Assembly (NCBI GenBank): GCA_021209875.1
Contig: JAGYVD010000001.1
Location: 6,572,001-6,636,000 of the forward strand
Direction: 5' to 3'
From: Rosellinia necatrix
Lineage: Eukaryota > Ascomycota > Sordariomycetes > Xylariales > Xylariaceae
DNA: 64,000 nucleotides
Within the stretch, counting starts at the first letter, position 1, and each line of letters opens with the position of its first letter. The notes under the pieces were generated by a model that ran no database searches, was not told the DNA's origin, and saw only the letters and a list, made by a program, of their open reading frames with translations. This document shows, one piece after another, positions 13,646 to 27,529 of the stretch. The position numbers and the translations under genes are program-made.

Positions 13646-14941
13646 AACAATTTTTAATAGATTTTAATATATATATAAAATATTATATATAAAAAGCTTA
13701 TTATTTATTAATTAATAACTAAAAACGTAATAACGTTTATAAAATAAAAACAACTTGTAAAAACAAGCTTTAGATTTAATATAACTATATTTTTATAACC
13801 TTTATTAAAAATAAATATTAGCTTTATTTATATTATTATTAACAAATTAAAACTAAACATTTAAATTATTAATTAAAAAATAAAACAGCTAATTATAAAA
13901 ATAAATGTTTTTATTATAAATAAAAATATATTATGAAAAATTATTTTTCAAAACTTTTTCACTAAATATAGCGTAACGCCGGCGTTAATATTATTATAAA
14001 TAAATATAAACCGATTTTATTATAATATTAAAAAAACATTTTAATATTAAAATAGAAAAAAGTAATTTTAAAATAAATAAACTTTTTTAAAACTGATATT
14101 ATTATTTATAAATAAACAAAATATAATAAATAATTATTTAAATAATAAACTTTTATTATATATATATATTTTATAAAATAATAAACTATTTTTAATAAGT
14201 TATAATATATTTAAAAATATAAAAGCAGATATATATATATATATAAATATATTTTTATTAAAAACTAATAAAATTATTTAATTTATTAATTATAAATAAG
14301 TTTAAATAAGAAATAATTATTAAATATAATAAAAATCGGATCAGAAAATTAATATAGCATTATAATTAACTATAAAAATATAAAATAGAACTTTTAAAAA
14401 TGTTTTTATTAATATATTAAATATAAACTATAAAGTTATAATTAAAAAAATAGTTTAAATAATATAATATATTATTTAACATAAAATAACATGTTTTAGT
14501 GTTTTTTTAATTTATTAAAATATAATAAATATCGTTATATATTAGCCATAAAAAAATAAAAACCTGGTTATAATATTTAAAGTCTTAAAGAAACATTAAT
14601 TAATACAACTATAATTTTTAAACTTCATTAAAAAAAAAAAACATTAAAAAAAAATTCTGCAGGAAATATTTTTAAAAACATACTGTTTAAAAAAAAAAAC
14701 AATCCAACATAAAATTATTTAAAAAGAAATTAAAAGAAAATTAAAAAACTATTTTTTGTATTAAAAATAAAATTAATTTTAAAAGAATTAATAAAAATAT
14801 ATTATTTTTGTAAAATTTAATATTAATAAGTTTTATTATATGAAAAAAAATAACATAAGCTAACATAAAAAAAGACTTAATATTTAAATTGCTGCTTTTA
14901 ATACTATTATATTTATAACTTTAATAAAAAAAAACTAAAAC

Positions 14942-15254
14942 TGTTGAATAGGCTTTATACATGCAATGCATGTACTGTTCACGCGTGAAACAGAATACAA
15001 CTTCTTGTTGTACAATATTTATTATATTTGATTATTTTATTAAAGTAACTATTATGCGTAGCATTATTTTAAGTTTTATATAAAAATTCTGCCAGCGTAC
15101 AACTTATTAAAATAACAGCGATAATACAGCTTGTTTTATATATAAAGTATATATGCTATATATATATATATAACATATATGCTATATGGTTATATAAAAT
15201 ATATGTATATATAACAGCTGTAAATAACTGTGACTAATTGCTATAGTTCTAATA
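14942..15254 (+). repeat. Probable solo LTR, 313 bp
   Basis: It starts TGTTGAATAGG and ends GTTCTAATA (a CA end changed to TA). It is flanked by AAAAC at 14937-14941 and 15255-15259. The first 70 bp keep normal composition, with inverted words catgcaatgcatg and gttcacgcgtgaaac. The middle holds a TA-rich tract (about 15143-15210). AAAAC is a common word in this DNA, so the duplication is suggestive only. Confidence 0.5.
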
Positions 15255-15876
15255 AAAACGCTCATAAAATATAAATTATTAATATTTATTAAATTAATAA
15301 ACTAATAAATAAAAAAGAAATCAAGAAATAAAATCAAAAATAAAAATAAGCTAAAATGAAAAACATTAAAACTTATATTTTTAAAATATTATAACTTTTT
15401 AATATATTTAATAAAAAGAATCAGATAATTTACTTTTTAATTAATTTTATATAAATTATAAAATAAATTTTATAAAAATATAAATCAGTTAAAAACTTAA
15501 AATATAATTTTTATATAAAATATTGCTTAATAAATTAAAAGCCATATAAAAATATTTAAATAACAACATATAAAAAGTTTTATTAAATTTAATAACATGT
15601 TATATATATTATATATATTATTTATAAAAAGCTAATAAAAACTTTGTTTTTATATAAATTATTAAAAATTGAACAAAATTATAAGATAAAATTAATATTT
15701 TTATTATTTATTAAAAAACTTGGTTTTATATTTTATATATTAAAATTTACAAAAAATTAAAATAAGATACACTTTTATTATATTTATATATATAAAAATA
15801 TTAAAAATTTAATTATTTTTATATAAAATATAAAATATATTATTATAAAATATTATAGGTTAAACTAATAAATAAT

Positions 15877-16302
15877 TATTACAACTTAAAAATAACCTGG
15901 TCCGTTTACCCCTTAATAAAACAACTTATTTTATAAAACTTACCCCGCATATAAGTGCTAGCAGTACTAGTTAATATATATACCTGCTAACGCTATTTAT
16001 TATACTGCTGTTTAACCGGTTATTTATTATATTTATTTTATTGCACTGCTAAATATTACGTTAATAAAACTTTATTTATTTATATTTATTAATTATATTA
16101 ATAAACAATAAATAAATAAACTTAATATAGACAAACTATAATAAATATAATAAACTTTTAATTTTATACAGTTTTAACAGCAGCAAAAAGCTAATATAAA
16201 TTATTAGTTTTTATTTAGCTTTATTTATTTTTTTTTATATTTTAAAATTTTGGTTTATAATATTAATATAAAAGTTTTTATATTTTAATTATTAATTATA
16301 AT
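15877..16302 (+). repeat. LTR3, 5' copy of element G
   Basis: About 426 bp, from tattacaacttaaaaataac to a poorly fixed right end near 16302. It shares aataacctggt, gtgctagcag(t/c)actagtta and the sequence around gcagcaaaaagcta with the split copy at 30403-30701/45337-45485. It is AT-converted towards its inner end, while the outer part (15895-16020) is better preserved. Confidence 0.75.
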
Positions 16303-17539
16303 ATTATTTTAAAAAATTTTATTATTATTAAATAATTAATAAATTAGAAAACTTTTTAAATTTTTTTTCTATAGTTAGCAATAAATAAATTAATTAATAT
16401 TATATATAAAAACTTAAAGTATTCAATTATAAATAAAAATAATATATATAATAATTTTTGTATTTTATTAAACTATTTATTATTTTTTAATCACAAAACA
16501 AAAACTGTTTCTTTATTAAATTTAAACTATAAAAATAAAAAGTTTCTAAATAATAATAAAACATAGTTGTTTAAAATAAAAATTAATAAATAACTTTTAA
16601 TTATCATTTAAAATATAAAAACAAAATTAATTATTGAAATAAATAATTTAATTAAAATATTTATTTAATTAAAAATTAATTATAACTAATATTTATAAAA
16701 ATATATAATTTTAATTTCTTAAATAAACAGTTTAGCTTAAATTGGGTTTTTTTAATAAAATTAATTTAAACTATAAAAATAAAATGAAAAATTAAACTTT
16801 AATATCAAAAATTTTATTAATAAATAAAATAAATGTAATATTTAGTTTTAAATTATAACTAATAAATTTAAAAAATAATATAGTTTTTATATAAAAAAGC
16901 TATATAAAATATTTAATTGATATTATAAAAATAATACTAAAAAGTTTCAAAAATATAAGATAATTTAATTATTTATTTATTTTTAAATATAATAAAAATA
17001 ATTAAAGTTTTAACTATTTATTATTATAATTTAAATTAAAAATTTTATGATAAAAAAACTTAAAATTATTATTTTTATAACAGTAAAAATTTTAACAACT
17101 TTTTAACTAAATTTTAATTTTTAATTTAAACAATAAAAATTCTAGCAGATATATATAAAATAATCTTATAAAAACATATTTTTTTAAAGTTTAATTATTT
17201 ATGATTATTTTAAACCAAAAATCTTTATATATAATATAAAAGAGTTTATAAAATAATAAATATAGCGGTTTTGTAAGTTAAAAAGCTTATTAAAAACTAG
17301 CTTTTTAAAAAATAATTTAACTTAGTTTTAAAAGATTATAATAATTTTTAATAAAATAAAAATTATTATAATTTATTTAAATAAAAAAATATTTTTTAAA
17401 AAAATTAAAACATATATAAAAAAAATATTTATTTTAAATATAATATTTATAGTTATATTAGCTAAAATTACTTTTAAAAATATTAAAAACTTATTTTAAA
17501 AAAACTATTTTAATTTAAATTATTTTTAATATTATTATT

Positions 17540-17859
17540 TGTCCCGGAGGAACAGATGAATTATATAAGAACAGTAGAATTAAAGCTAAGCGATTAATGC
17601 AGGCAAGTTAATTTAAGCTTATATTAGTAATTTATTTAGTTAAGTTGTATTATATAAAAATAATTAAACTGGCTAGCTTATATATATAGCTTAAAAAAAT
17701 TATATTTTTTCTGTTTTATAATTAGTTTGGTTAAATAAATCAGGCTTATATAAGCCTGACCGTTTATTTTAACAGCTATTAATTTAGCTATAAAGCTTAC
17801 GACGGCACTTAGGCTGTAATTACTAGCTTTTTGCTATAGCTTTTTATTTTATCGTGATA
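17540..17859. repeat. LTR4, left copy
   Basis: 320 bp, tgtcccggagg to atcgtgata. The outer 50 bp keep their GC; the inner two thirds are RIPed. The matching right copy shows the reverse distribution. Confidence 0.9.
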
Positions 17860-18542
17860 TATTTTTTAAATCTAGTTAATTAAAGCTTAATCTGCGAAAT
17901 AAATTTTAATAATTGCTTTATATAGCTTTATATATAAAAAATAAATAATAATTTTATAATTAATTTAAATAATTATTTTTAAAGATTTTATAATTAAAAA
18001 GCTTTTTTTAAATAAAAGTTGCTACTTAAAATAATGAATAATAATAAAAAAAAGTAGTTGTTAAAACAATTAATTAGTAAATAATTTTATAAAAACAGTA
18101 TAAATATGTTTTAAAAAATAATAGCTTAGTTTTTTTTTTTAATTTTTAAATTAATTAATTAATTTATATATAATTTTTAAAGCGCTAGTGTTTTAACGCG
18201 TGTTAATTTTAAGCTAACAGCTGTTTTTAATAGTTTTAAATAATTTTAAAATTATTTTTTATAAATAATTTTTTATTAAATATATACTGCAGTAAGCAGC
18301 TTTATATATAATCAGTTGTTTTAACCGGTATAAATAATATTAAAAATTTATTATATTTAGTTTTTTAAACTGCTGTTTTTTTTTTTTTTATAAATAATTT
18401 TTAAAAGTTGTTTTAATTTTTTATACTATAATTAAAAAACTAATTTTTTTTTAAAATAAATATTTTTACGTTATTGCTGCTACTACTGTTATAACTGCTG
18501 CTGCTGCTATTAATACTGCTACTATTTTATTTTTATACTGTT

Positions 18543-18776
18543 TGTCACGATTGGTGTCCTTTGCAGAGGCAAAGCTCCTAGTTAGGGTCCCATATGTATA
18601 TTGATCAGAAGATAGGGAACCGAAAAAGCTATCTAGGTAGAAATTAGGTATGTACTAGTTTGTGGGTGCACGGATGCTAGGTCACATGATGTACGTAGGT
18701 GTTGTGGGCCTTGGCCCACAACCAGAAGGACCTTTCCAGGTGGGTCCTAGTCAGGGGTGTGTAGGCATCCGTGACT
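18543..18776 (+). repeat. Solo LTR, 234 bp, TGTCACG type
   Basis: It starts TGTCACGATTGG and ends ATCCGTGACT, flanked by CTGTT (18538-18542 and 18777-18781). The ends form GTCACG/CGTGAC inverted repeats. The last base is T rather than the usual A. GC is normal, with no RIP. It carries a 9-bp hairpin TTGTGGGCC-tt-GGCCCACAA (18702-18721) and an inverted pair around cacggatgc/gcatccgtg. A small DNA transposon is a less likely alternative because the duplication is 5 bp. The strand is arbitrary. Confidence 0.75.
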
Positions 18777-21700
18777 CTGTTTATTTATTTTTTTTTTTTT
18801 TTTTTTTTGCTTTTGCTATTATTATAGCTGCTGCTGCTTAAGCTACTACTGCTGCTAAAAAGCTAAATTTAATCGCTGTTTTTTTTGCTGCTAACTTTGT
18901 TTTTAAAAAAGCCGCTAAACTAATAATAGCTAATATTATTAATAAAACGCTAGCTAATATTTATAATATTAAAAAATTAAATTTTAAGTTTATTAGTTTT
19001 ATATTTAGTTTAGCTTTATATATTTTTTAAAACTTTTTTATTAATTATATATATTAATTTTGTTTTTAGTTTTTTTTTTAGCAAGCTTTAAAACTAATTT
19101 TTTTAATAAAAAGCTTTAAAATTTTTTATACTGCTGCTATAGCTTTTAATTAATAACGCGGATTTTTTTTTTTAATAAAAAGCCAGCTGGTCTAGCTTTT
19201 TTATAAAGTTTATATTACGTTAATAATAAACATGCTAATAATAATAAAATTATTTTTAAAAAACCTGCTAAAAAAAAAAATCGCTTTATAAAAAATAAAT
19301 TAAAAAAACGTTTTTACAGCGCTTATATTTGCTTAATAATATAAAAAAAATTAAAAAAGCATTATTATTAAGCTTAATATTTTAATTAGCAGTATTATTT
19401 TTATATTAATAAATATAAATATATTTTTATATAAATAGCTTTATTTTTTATAAACGTTGTTTTTATTAAAATTTTATATAGCTAAAAATCAACTAGCTTT
19501 TTATTGCAGCTTTTTCTAAAGCAGTACGAGCTAAAAAAAACGTTTTAATAAGCTTTTTATTTTTTTTTTAATTTAATTTTTAATATAATAGCTTATAAAA
19601 TTTTTAAAATTTTTTAATTTTTTATGCTTTTATTAAAAATAAAGCAGAGTAAGCTTAAGCTTAGCTGTAACGATTAAAAATAACAGCTTTAAAAAAAACT
19701 AGAAATAACGGTTTTAAGTCCGGCTGTTTTTTTTTTAAAAATAATAACGTTAACGCTAACGCTAACGATATTTTTATTTTAGCAGGTAAAAAAGTTATAG
19801 CTGTTTTAATAGCTAAAAAACTTTTGTTTTAATAAAAGCAAATATTAAAAAAAACAGTGTTGCTAAGATTTTTTTAACTATTTATATTATATAAAATAAT
19901 TAAATATAAAATAAGTTTAACGATTTATAAGCTTAATAATATTAATAAATATTATAAAATGCTTAAAAACTATAATTATTTTTTAAGTTAATAGTTATAA
20001 CGTTTTAATATAAAAATTTTAAATTAAAAAAAAAATTATATATTTTTAAGCTTTTTATAATGCTTGCTAATCGTTTAAAAGCTTTAGTTATTAAAAATAA
20101 CTTAAATTTTAAACTAGTTATTTATAAAAAATAAATAAAAAAAAAATATTGTTTTAATATAAAATTAATTTTAATAATAATAATTTTATTAATCCGTTTA
20201 TAAAAGCAGATATTTAAAAATAATTTAAAAAATCTTTTAGTTATAATTAATTAATTTTTATTGTTTATAAGCTATATTTTTTAAATTTTATAATTATAAT
20301 CGTAAAATTAAATAAAATATAAAAATATTTAAATTAAACGCGCAGTAAATTTTTTATAAGCTTGTTTATTAATATTTAAACAGTTAAAAATATTTTATTT
20401 TAAATAATTTTTTTAATATTTTTGCTTTATTTATATATTTTATATATTAATATATTATAATTTCGTGCTAATTTTTTTTTTATAATTAATTTAATGGTTT
20501 ATATATTATTTAAATAAATAGTTTATATATTTTTAAAATTAAGCAGAATATTTTAAAAAGCTTTTTAATGCTATAATTTTTCTGGCTATAAAAACAATTG
20601 TTTTAATTTTAGTTTTAATAGTTAATATTAAAACAGTATTTTGTTTTATTATTTTTAAATAAAAACCTTTTAAAAATTAGTATAATATATTTATATAATT
20701 ATCTGGACGTTATTTTATTATTTATAAATAAAGCGTTTTTAGCAATTATAAAAGCTTGTGCTTTTAAAAAGCTTATTTTAAATTTAAACGTTAAAAATCT
20801 AGTTTTATATAAATATTTAATTAAATAATTAATTGCAGCGTAATAATTAGCGCTTAAATTAATTAAAAACTATAATAGCATCCTGATTATAAAAGCTATA
20901 TTTATTTTTAATATTACTCTGCTATATAGCGTTAATTTAATTTTTTTAATAAGCTTTTATTTATTTTTTATAGTTTAATCTAAATTATATATAAAATTTT
21001 ATATAATAAAAAATAGCTAGTATATAAATTAAATTATTTAGTTTTTAACGTTTAACAATTTTTTAATATATTAATTATAAGCTAAAAAATTGTTTAAGCT
21101 TTTTAATTATAAATTATTTTAATTTTTAAAAATTATTTAATATTGTTTTATTTTTAAGTTTATATATTTTTTAATATTTTATATAATTTTTTTTTTTAGC
21201 TTTATAATTTTTATAATAAAGCTTTAAAAATTGTTTATATAAAAATTATAAATAAAAATCGATTTTAGTATAAAATAAATAAAGCTTTTTAAAAAGCGAT
21301 TATTTTTAGCATTTTAAATATTAACAAGAACTTTTTATATTAAAAAACAGGGAATTTTTTAAGCTGTATAGCGTTTTATTTAATAATATTACTTTATTTA
21401 ATTATAAAAAGCTTTTAAAAAAATAGCATGCTATTAACGTTTTTTTAGTTTATAAAACGTTTAAAAATATAAAAATTATATTAAACTAAAGTATTTTTAA
21501 GTTAAAATATATTATTAAAGCTATTATAAGCTTAAAAGTTTTTGCAATAAATATTGCTGCATAAATTATTTATAGCGTATTTTTTAGCTAGAGATTATTT
21601 TATATTATAATATATAATTTATATAGCTTAATATATTTTTTTTAATAAATTTATATTAAAATATTTATTTCAACAGTAGAAAAAATTTTAAAACTTTATT

Positions 21701-22571
21701 TAGTTTTATTATTTTAACTATTTTCTTTTAAACGATTTTAGTTTTATATAAACATTAATACAAAACTGCTTGTTTATTAAATAATTTTAGTAATTCTTTC
21801 AGCTTTTTAATAGCGGTTTTAATAAAATGTTTATATATATATGTTTTTTTAGCTTAATATTTATTTTTTCTGTTTTATTTTAGTTTACTGCGGCTATAAA
21901 TACTATATATAATATTTTATATTTTTATTTTTTTTATAAAGCGTTTATTTTTAATTAAATAAATAAGTTTTTATAAAATTAAACTAATTTTAATTATTTA
22001 AAACTTTAATTATATTATTTAAATAAATTATTATAATAAATATAAACGGATTATTATTTTTTTTAATATTAAGTTAAAGTTTTTAGCTTTTAATTTTTTA
22101 GCTTAAGCGAGAAGCCGCTAAAAATATTTTATATGTATATATACGTTTTATTAGTTCGTTTAATTAATTAATTAATTAATAAGCTGTTTAGATTTTAATC
22201 ATTAGTATTTTAAAGCTATTTTATAATGTTTAATTATTTTAGTTTTAAAAAACAATTTTTTAAGTTTTTTTTTAAAGCTGATCAGCTTTATATTAAATAA
22301 AAAGCTTTGTTTTATTTTATAGAATTGTTTTATTTTTTATGTTTAAGCTTAAAAACTTTTTCTAGTTTATAGTTTATTTTTTTACTTTTAATTTTAATAG
22401 TTTTTTAGTTTAAAAATATTTTAAAAAATTATAAGTTTATATAGTTAAATATTATAAGCGCTGCTTTTAGCGGTATATTTTTCAGCTGTTTTTATTTTTA
22501 ATTTTTATTTTATTAGTTAGTTTTTTTAAAGTTTATTAATTAAATTAAAAGTATTTTTACGAGAAGCAGAA

Positions 22572-22774
22572 TGAGTGGTGCACCATGGGGGTGTAAAGTG
22601 TGTATTGTGAAAGATGAAGAACTAGCAAATCTAGGCTAAGCTAAAGTTTTACCTAGGTGTGGGCTAGGGCCCACATACATGGGGCTAGGCCCAATTAGGT
22701 TGTGCCTGTGGCCACGGGCCACAGCACCCCAAGCGAGGGGCTTATATAAGCGCTCCCTCCACGCGCGCGTATCA
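22572..22774 (+). repeat. Solo LTR, 203 bp, with TATA-like box
   Basis: It starts TGAGTGGTGCACC and ends GCGCGTATCA, flanked by CAGAA (22567-22571 and 22775-22779). TG...CA ends are canonical and composition is normal. A TATATAA box lies near the right end (22744-22750). Hairpins are TGTGGGC/GCCCACA (22658-22675) and CTGTGGCC-acg-GGCCACAG (22706-22724). It is inserted in the interior of the 17540-26149 element. Confidence 0.85.
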
Positions 22775-25700
22775 CAGAAATAATAAAAATATTTTTAAGC
22801 TTACGTGCAGCTATAAGTTTAATATTTTATATATTTAATATAATAAAAAGATTTAAAAGCTTAGATTTAATTTTAATAATCTGCTTAATAACAGCTTTAT
22901 TTATTTTAATTATTTGTTCTTTTTGCTTTTTTTAATAAAAGATTTTTTTATTAAATTTAATATTTTATATAATAATTATTTTATTTAATTAAAAAATTTA
23001 TACGTAGTATAAGTTATAAGCTTAATAATTTATAAAATATTTTATATAACCGTAAACTTTAGTTTTATATTTTTATTAATTACGTTTAATAAACTTGTTA
23101 ATTTTTATTAAGTAAGCTTTATATTTATATATATATATTTTGTTTTAATTAAAATATAAATCGTTTATTAATTTTTTCATACGTTTTAAAATATATTAAC
23201 AAAATAAATATTTAAACTAGTTTTTTAAAACGTAATAAAGCGCGTAATAGTTTTTTGCAGCAAAAAAGCTTTTGTTATACAGCTAGACTACTGTTTTAAC
23301 AGCTTTTAACTAAAGCTTTTTTAAAAGTCCTGTTTTTTTTAATATTTTAATAGCTTAATTAATAAATTTTTAGCTAGCGCGTTTTAATACGCTGTTTAAT
23401 TTCAAAACTTTAATAAATGTTAGTTTGTTTTTAATTTTTTAATATTTAATTTAACGCTTATATTTTATTAAGCTTTTAATAACGATTTTTTTTTTTATTA
23501 TTATTTTAGATTTTATATATTAAAAGTTTAAATTATTTTATTACTTAATATTTAAATTTTATAATTAAGTTAGCAACCGTTTTTTAGTTTTAATTAAAAA
23601 ATATATATATAAATTATATTATTATATTTTTTTCATAATAAATATTTAGTTTAATTTATTATATTTTTAAAAATAGTTAAACAGATTTTAATAAATATGC
23701 TAGAACAGGCGGGCTATATGCTGTTTTAAACGTTTTTATCGATTTTTTTAATATATATTTTAGCACAGCTTTTATATTTAATTTATAAAATCTTTTAAAT
23801 TTTTATATTTTTATTTTATATATAAACATTTATAAAACGTTTTATTTTAAACAACTTGATTTTAAATCTCATAAATTTTATAAATTTAATTTTAGTTTTA
23901 AAAAGGTTTTTATAAAACAGTATAAACATTTAAAAACTTTAAGCGTAGTTATAGCGTTTAAACTAGTAGCGCTTGCTTAAATAAAATTAAAAAAATTATA
24001 TAAATTAATTATTAATACGCTGCTTAAATAAATAAAAATAAGCTTATATTTAAAAAAAACTAAGTTATATTATTTAAATAAGTTAGTAATAATTATATTA
24101 TTTTTATATTTTTATATTTTAGCATATAATTAATTTTATAACGCTAGAATTTTTTTTATTTAAATACGCTTTTAATACAATATTTATATAAAATTTTTAA
24201 TTAAAGCTATATTTTTAAAACTATATTTATAAACTATTTTTTTAAATATATTAAATATTTTATGTATAATTTTTATATTTTTTTAAGATTAGAAATTTTA
24301 TAGTTTTTATTTAAACTGTTTTTTATTACAAGCAATTATAAATAAGTTAAGTTTTAAAACGATTTACTGTTTATTAAATATAAAACGTTATAATTATTAA
24401 TTAATATACTATTAAAAATATATAACGTTTAAATTTTAAAATAATAAATATTTTAGTAGTATAAGCAGTACTTTTAAAAAAAATAAAGTTAATTATTATA
24501 AAGTTTATTTTAAAATTAAGTTTTTTATTAAACTAGTTTTTACTGCCGCTGGCTTTATTATTAAGCTTTTTTTAAAATATAAGTTGTTTAAGCATTTTTT
24601 AGCTTTAGTTATTAACAGCTTGTTTAAACGATTTTTAAAATATAGTTTTTTAGCGTGTTTTAATTTAATTAATTTTTTTTTTTTTTAAATAAGTTGTTTA
24701 TTTTTTAATTAGTTTTATTTATAACAGCTAGCTAAAAAATCATATATTTTTTTAAGCTTTATTTATAAATATTATTAGCGTTAAGCTTATATAAACATTG
24801 TTGCTTATTAGTTAATTTATTTATATAATTATTTTAATTTTTATAAAATAATTTATTTAGTTTTCTGCTGGGCTGATTTTTTAATATTTAATTGTTTAAT
24901 ATAGCAAAAATTAGTGCTAATTTTTTAAATTTTATATTATATTAAATATTAAAACTTTTAAAAGTTTTTATATTTATTAAATAATATAATTTTTTTTATA
25001 ATTTTTTTATTACGTTAATAAGTTTAATATTAGCTTAATTTAAAACTAGTTTTTATAAAAGCTTTTAAAAAGCTTCAGTTATAAGTATTTTTTAAATTTT
25101 AAAAAAATTATAAATAAGCTGTTTGTTATTTTTTATATTATTTATTAGTTTTAATGTTTTTTTATTTAGCACGTTTAAAAACTTAGGCGTATTTCTTTTT
25201 AAATTATTATTTAAGCTTATAAAGTTAAAAAAGCTAGTTAGTTATAAAAATAATAATAATTGTTTAAATTATATATTTTTATTTTTATTTATTATAGCCG
25301 CAACTTTTATATATTTAATTTTAATAGTTTTTTATTTATTTATATAATGCTAAATATTTAATAAATTTATTTAAACTTACGTTATATAATCTTATAATTT
25401 TTATAATTTTAAAAGGTTTAAAATTAATTTATTAAGTCGTAAGCTTAAGATTTTTATTTTTGTATGTTTTTTTAAGTTTAGTAATAATTTAATTTTTTAT
25501 TAAAAATATTAGTTTAATATTAAAAACATAAATTATTTTTGCTGCGTTTAAATTTACGATATTTTAAAGATTTTTATTTTTAGCATAGATTTTAAACTTT
25601 TTAAACTAGCAAAACTAGTTTGTTAAGCTGTTTAAAATAACAGGTTTAATATAATTAGTTATTATAATAAAAAATAAATAGCGCAGTTTTAGCGATTAAA

Positions 25701-25828
25701 TTAAATAATCGTTTTAAATATAAAATAAATAGAAAGAAAAAATAAAAATTTTAAATTAATAAGCTTTAAAACAAAAATTGCTTTTATAATAAAAAGCATT
25801 AGCTTTACTAATAAACTAAGCTTATAAC

Positions 25829-26149
25829 TGTTGCAAAAAAACAAATAAATTATATAAAAACAATAAAATTAAAACCAAGCAATTAATATAAGCAAGTTAA
25901 TTTAAGCTTATATTAATAATTTATTTCATTAAATTATATTATATAAAAATAATTAAACTTGCCAGCTTATATATACCGCTTAAAAAAAATTATATTTTTT
26001 CTGCCTTATAATTAGTCCGTTTAAATAAGTCGGGCTTATATAAGCCCGACCGCTTATTTTAACAGCCACTAATTTAGCTACAGGGCTTACCGCGGCACTT
26101 GGGCTGCGATCACCAGCCTTCTGCCACGGCTATTCACTTCATCGTGACA
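25829..26149. repeat. LTR4, right copy
   Basis: 321 bp, pairs with 17540-17859. The inner end is RIPed (tgttgcaaaaaaac against tgtcccggaggaac in the partner). The outer 130 bp keep GC-rich sequence (ccgcggcacttgggctgc). Confidence 0.9.
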
Positions 26150-27281
26150 TTATTATTAATAGTTTTAATTATAAAAAATAAATAAAGTTTTTTAAAGCTT
26201 TTAAAATAGTTTAACTATTTATTTTAATTAAAATTTAGAGCTTTAAAAATTTAAGATTGTTTTTATAAAAAAATTAAGTTTGAATAAATAAAATAAGCAT
26301 AAAAGCTTTACTATTATATAATATTAAAATATAATTATTTTTAATAATAAATATAAAATTTATTATTTAAGTTTAAAACAACTTAAAATTAAAATTAAAA
26401 AAAAAAAACTGTTAATTTTTTAAACTATTATAAATAAATTATTAAATAAGCTAATTATACACTAAAAGCTATTTTAAAATTAATAACTAATAATATAAAA
26501 ATAAAACTTTTAAATAATTAATATTTAAAACTTAATAATAATCGGTTTATAATAAATATAAAAACAAAAACTCTGGTTAAATTATATAAGTAATTTAATT
26601 ATGAAGTTTAAAACTATAAAAACTACAGCTAAATATTTACTAGCTATTATTTAACTTTTAAAATTTTTTTAATATTTTTTTATTTTTAAAACAACGTTGA
26701 AAAAAAATCAGAAAATTAAACAAATATATTAAAAAATAAAATATAAAAAAACAACTTAATAATTAATGATTAAAAAATAAAGCTATAATTAAAGCTATAT
26801 AATAATAAATCTAAAATAATTTAAAACAAAAATATTAAAAAAATATGAATTATTTAATATATTTATATTAATAAAAAAACTTATTTATTTATATTATAAA
26901 AAACTTGCTTAAAATAAATTTTATTAAAATAATAAATTTAAATAAATCTGTTTAAACTAAGCTCTTATAAAAATAAAAATATAAAACTAATATTTTTTTA
27001 AAACCAAAATTCTAAATTTATTAAAAAGTTTATAAATTAATATTTGCAAAACTAGTTTATTTAAACAGCTTTTTTTTAAAAAAAAAAACAAATATATTTT
27101 TTTTAGCGGGCCAAGCTATAACGTTATATTAAAACTAATAAATAATTTGTAAATGGCCAGACTTTTAAAATATAAAATATTAATATAATATTTATTTTTT
27201 AAAAAAATTATTAATTAATTTTATAATAAAATTTTATAAAACTTAATATATAATTAAATATTATATTAATTTTATTTATAT

Positions 27282-27529
27282 TAGTTACGGATAACTGGTT
27301 GGCCAATCGGGCATGTGGCACGGACCAGTATCCGTACACCTGTTGCCAACTGGAGCGCACAGACCAGCTGTAGCGCACAGACTGGACCCACCCCACACAC
27401 CTGCACTTAGCCAGAATTCTAGTGGGCTAATTCCTCCCACTTACTCTTTCCTTTTTCATCTGTAGATTTTTCGTACAATACATCACTTATTGCTGAAGCC
27501 TTGACTTCTTATTTGTGACTGGTGCAACA
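27282..27529 (+). repeat. LTR2 copy 2, probably a solo LTR inside G
   Basis: 248 bp, the best-preserved LTR2: tagttacggataactgg ... ctggtgcaaca. The 6-bp ATATTA is present at 27278-27283 and 27530-27535, so it looks like an independent insertion; if the duplication is real it overlaps the first two bases of the LTR as defined from other copies. Reading frames across it on either strand are not genes. Confidence 0.8.

Larger units (their letters stand above)
12172..15871 (+). mobile_element. RIPed interior, possibly the 5' half of chromovirus H
   Basis: A-rich sequence without open frames between LTR2 copy 1 and the start of element G. If H is LTR2 - this segment - 45486-47362 - LTR2, it would be about 6.1 kb, a normal Ty3/gypsy length. 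The integrase-chromodomain end would lie in the later segment, as expected. I found no gag or reverse transcriptase motif here that I trust. It contains the F-like repeat at 12497-13645 and the solo LTR at 14942-15254. Confidence 0.4.
17540..26149. mobile_element. Complete 8.6-kb LTR retrotransposon (LTR4 family), RIPed
   Basis: Two LTRs of about 320 bp (17540-17859 and 25829-26149) begin TGT and end GTGACA or GTGATA, and are flanked by TTATT (17535-17539 and 26150-26154). The interior is T-rich on the plus strand, which by comparison with the other elements suggests the coding sense is minus. I could not find an intact reverse transcriptase, zinc-knuckle or integrase motif, so the superfamily is open. 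Two younger solo LTRs lie inside (18543-18776 and 22572-22774); without them the element is about 8.2 kb. The short hydrophobic frame at 25123-25347 is an AT-bias artefact. Confidence 0.85.

Noticed and set aside
18787..18808. Poly-T run after the solo LTR as a SINE or LINE tail
   Set aside because: It lies outside the CTGTT duplication and in a T-rich host interior; the LTR structure explains the insertion better.
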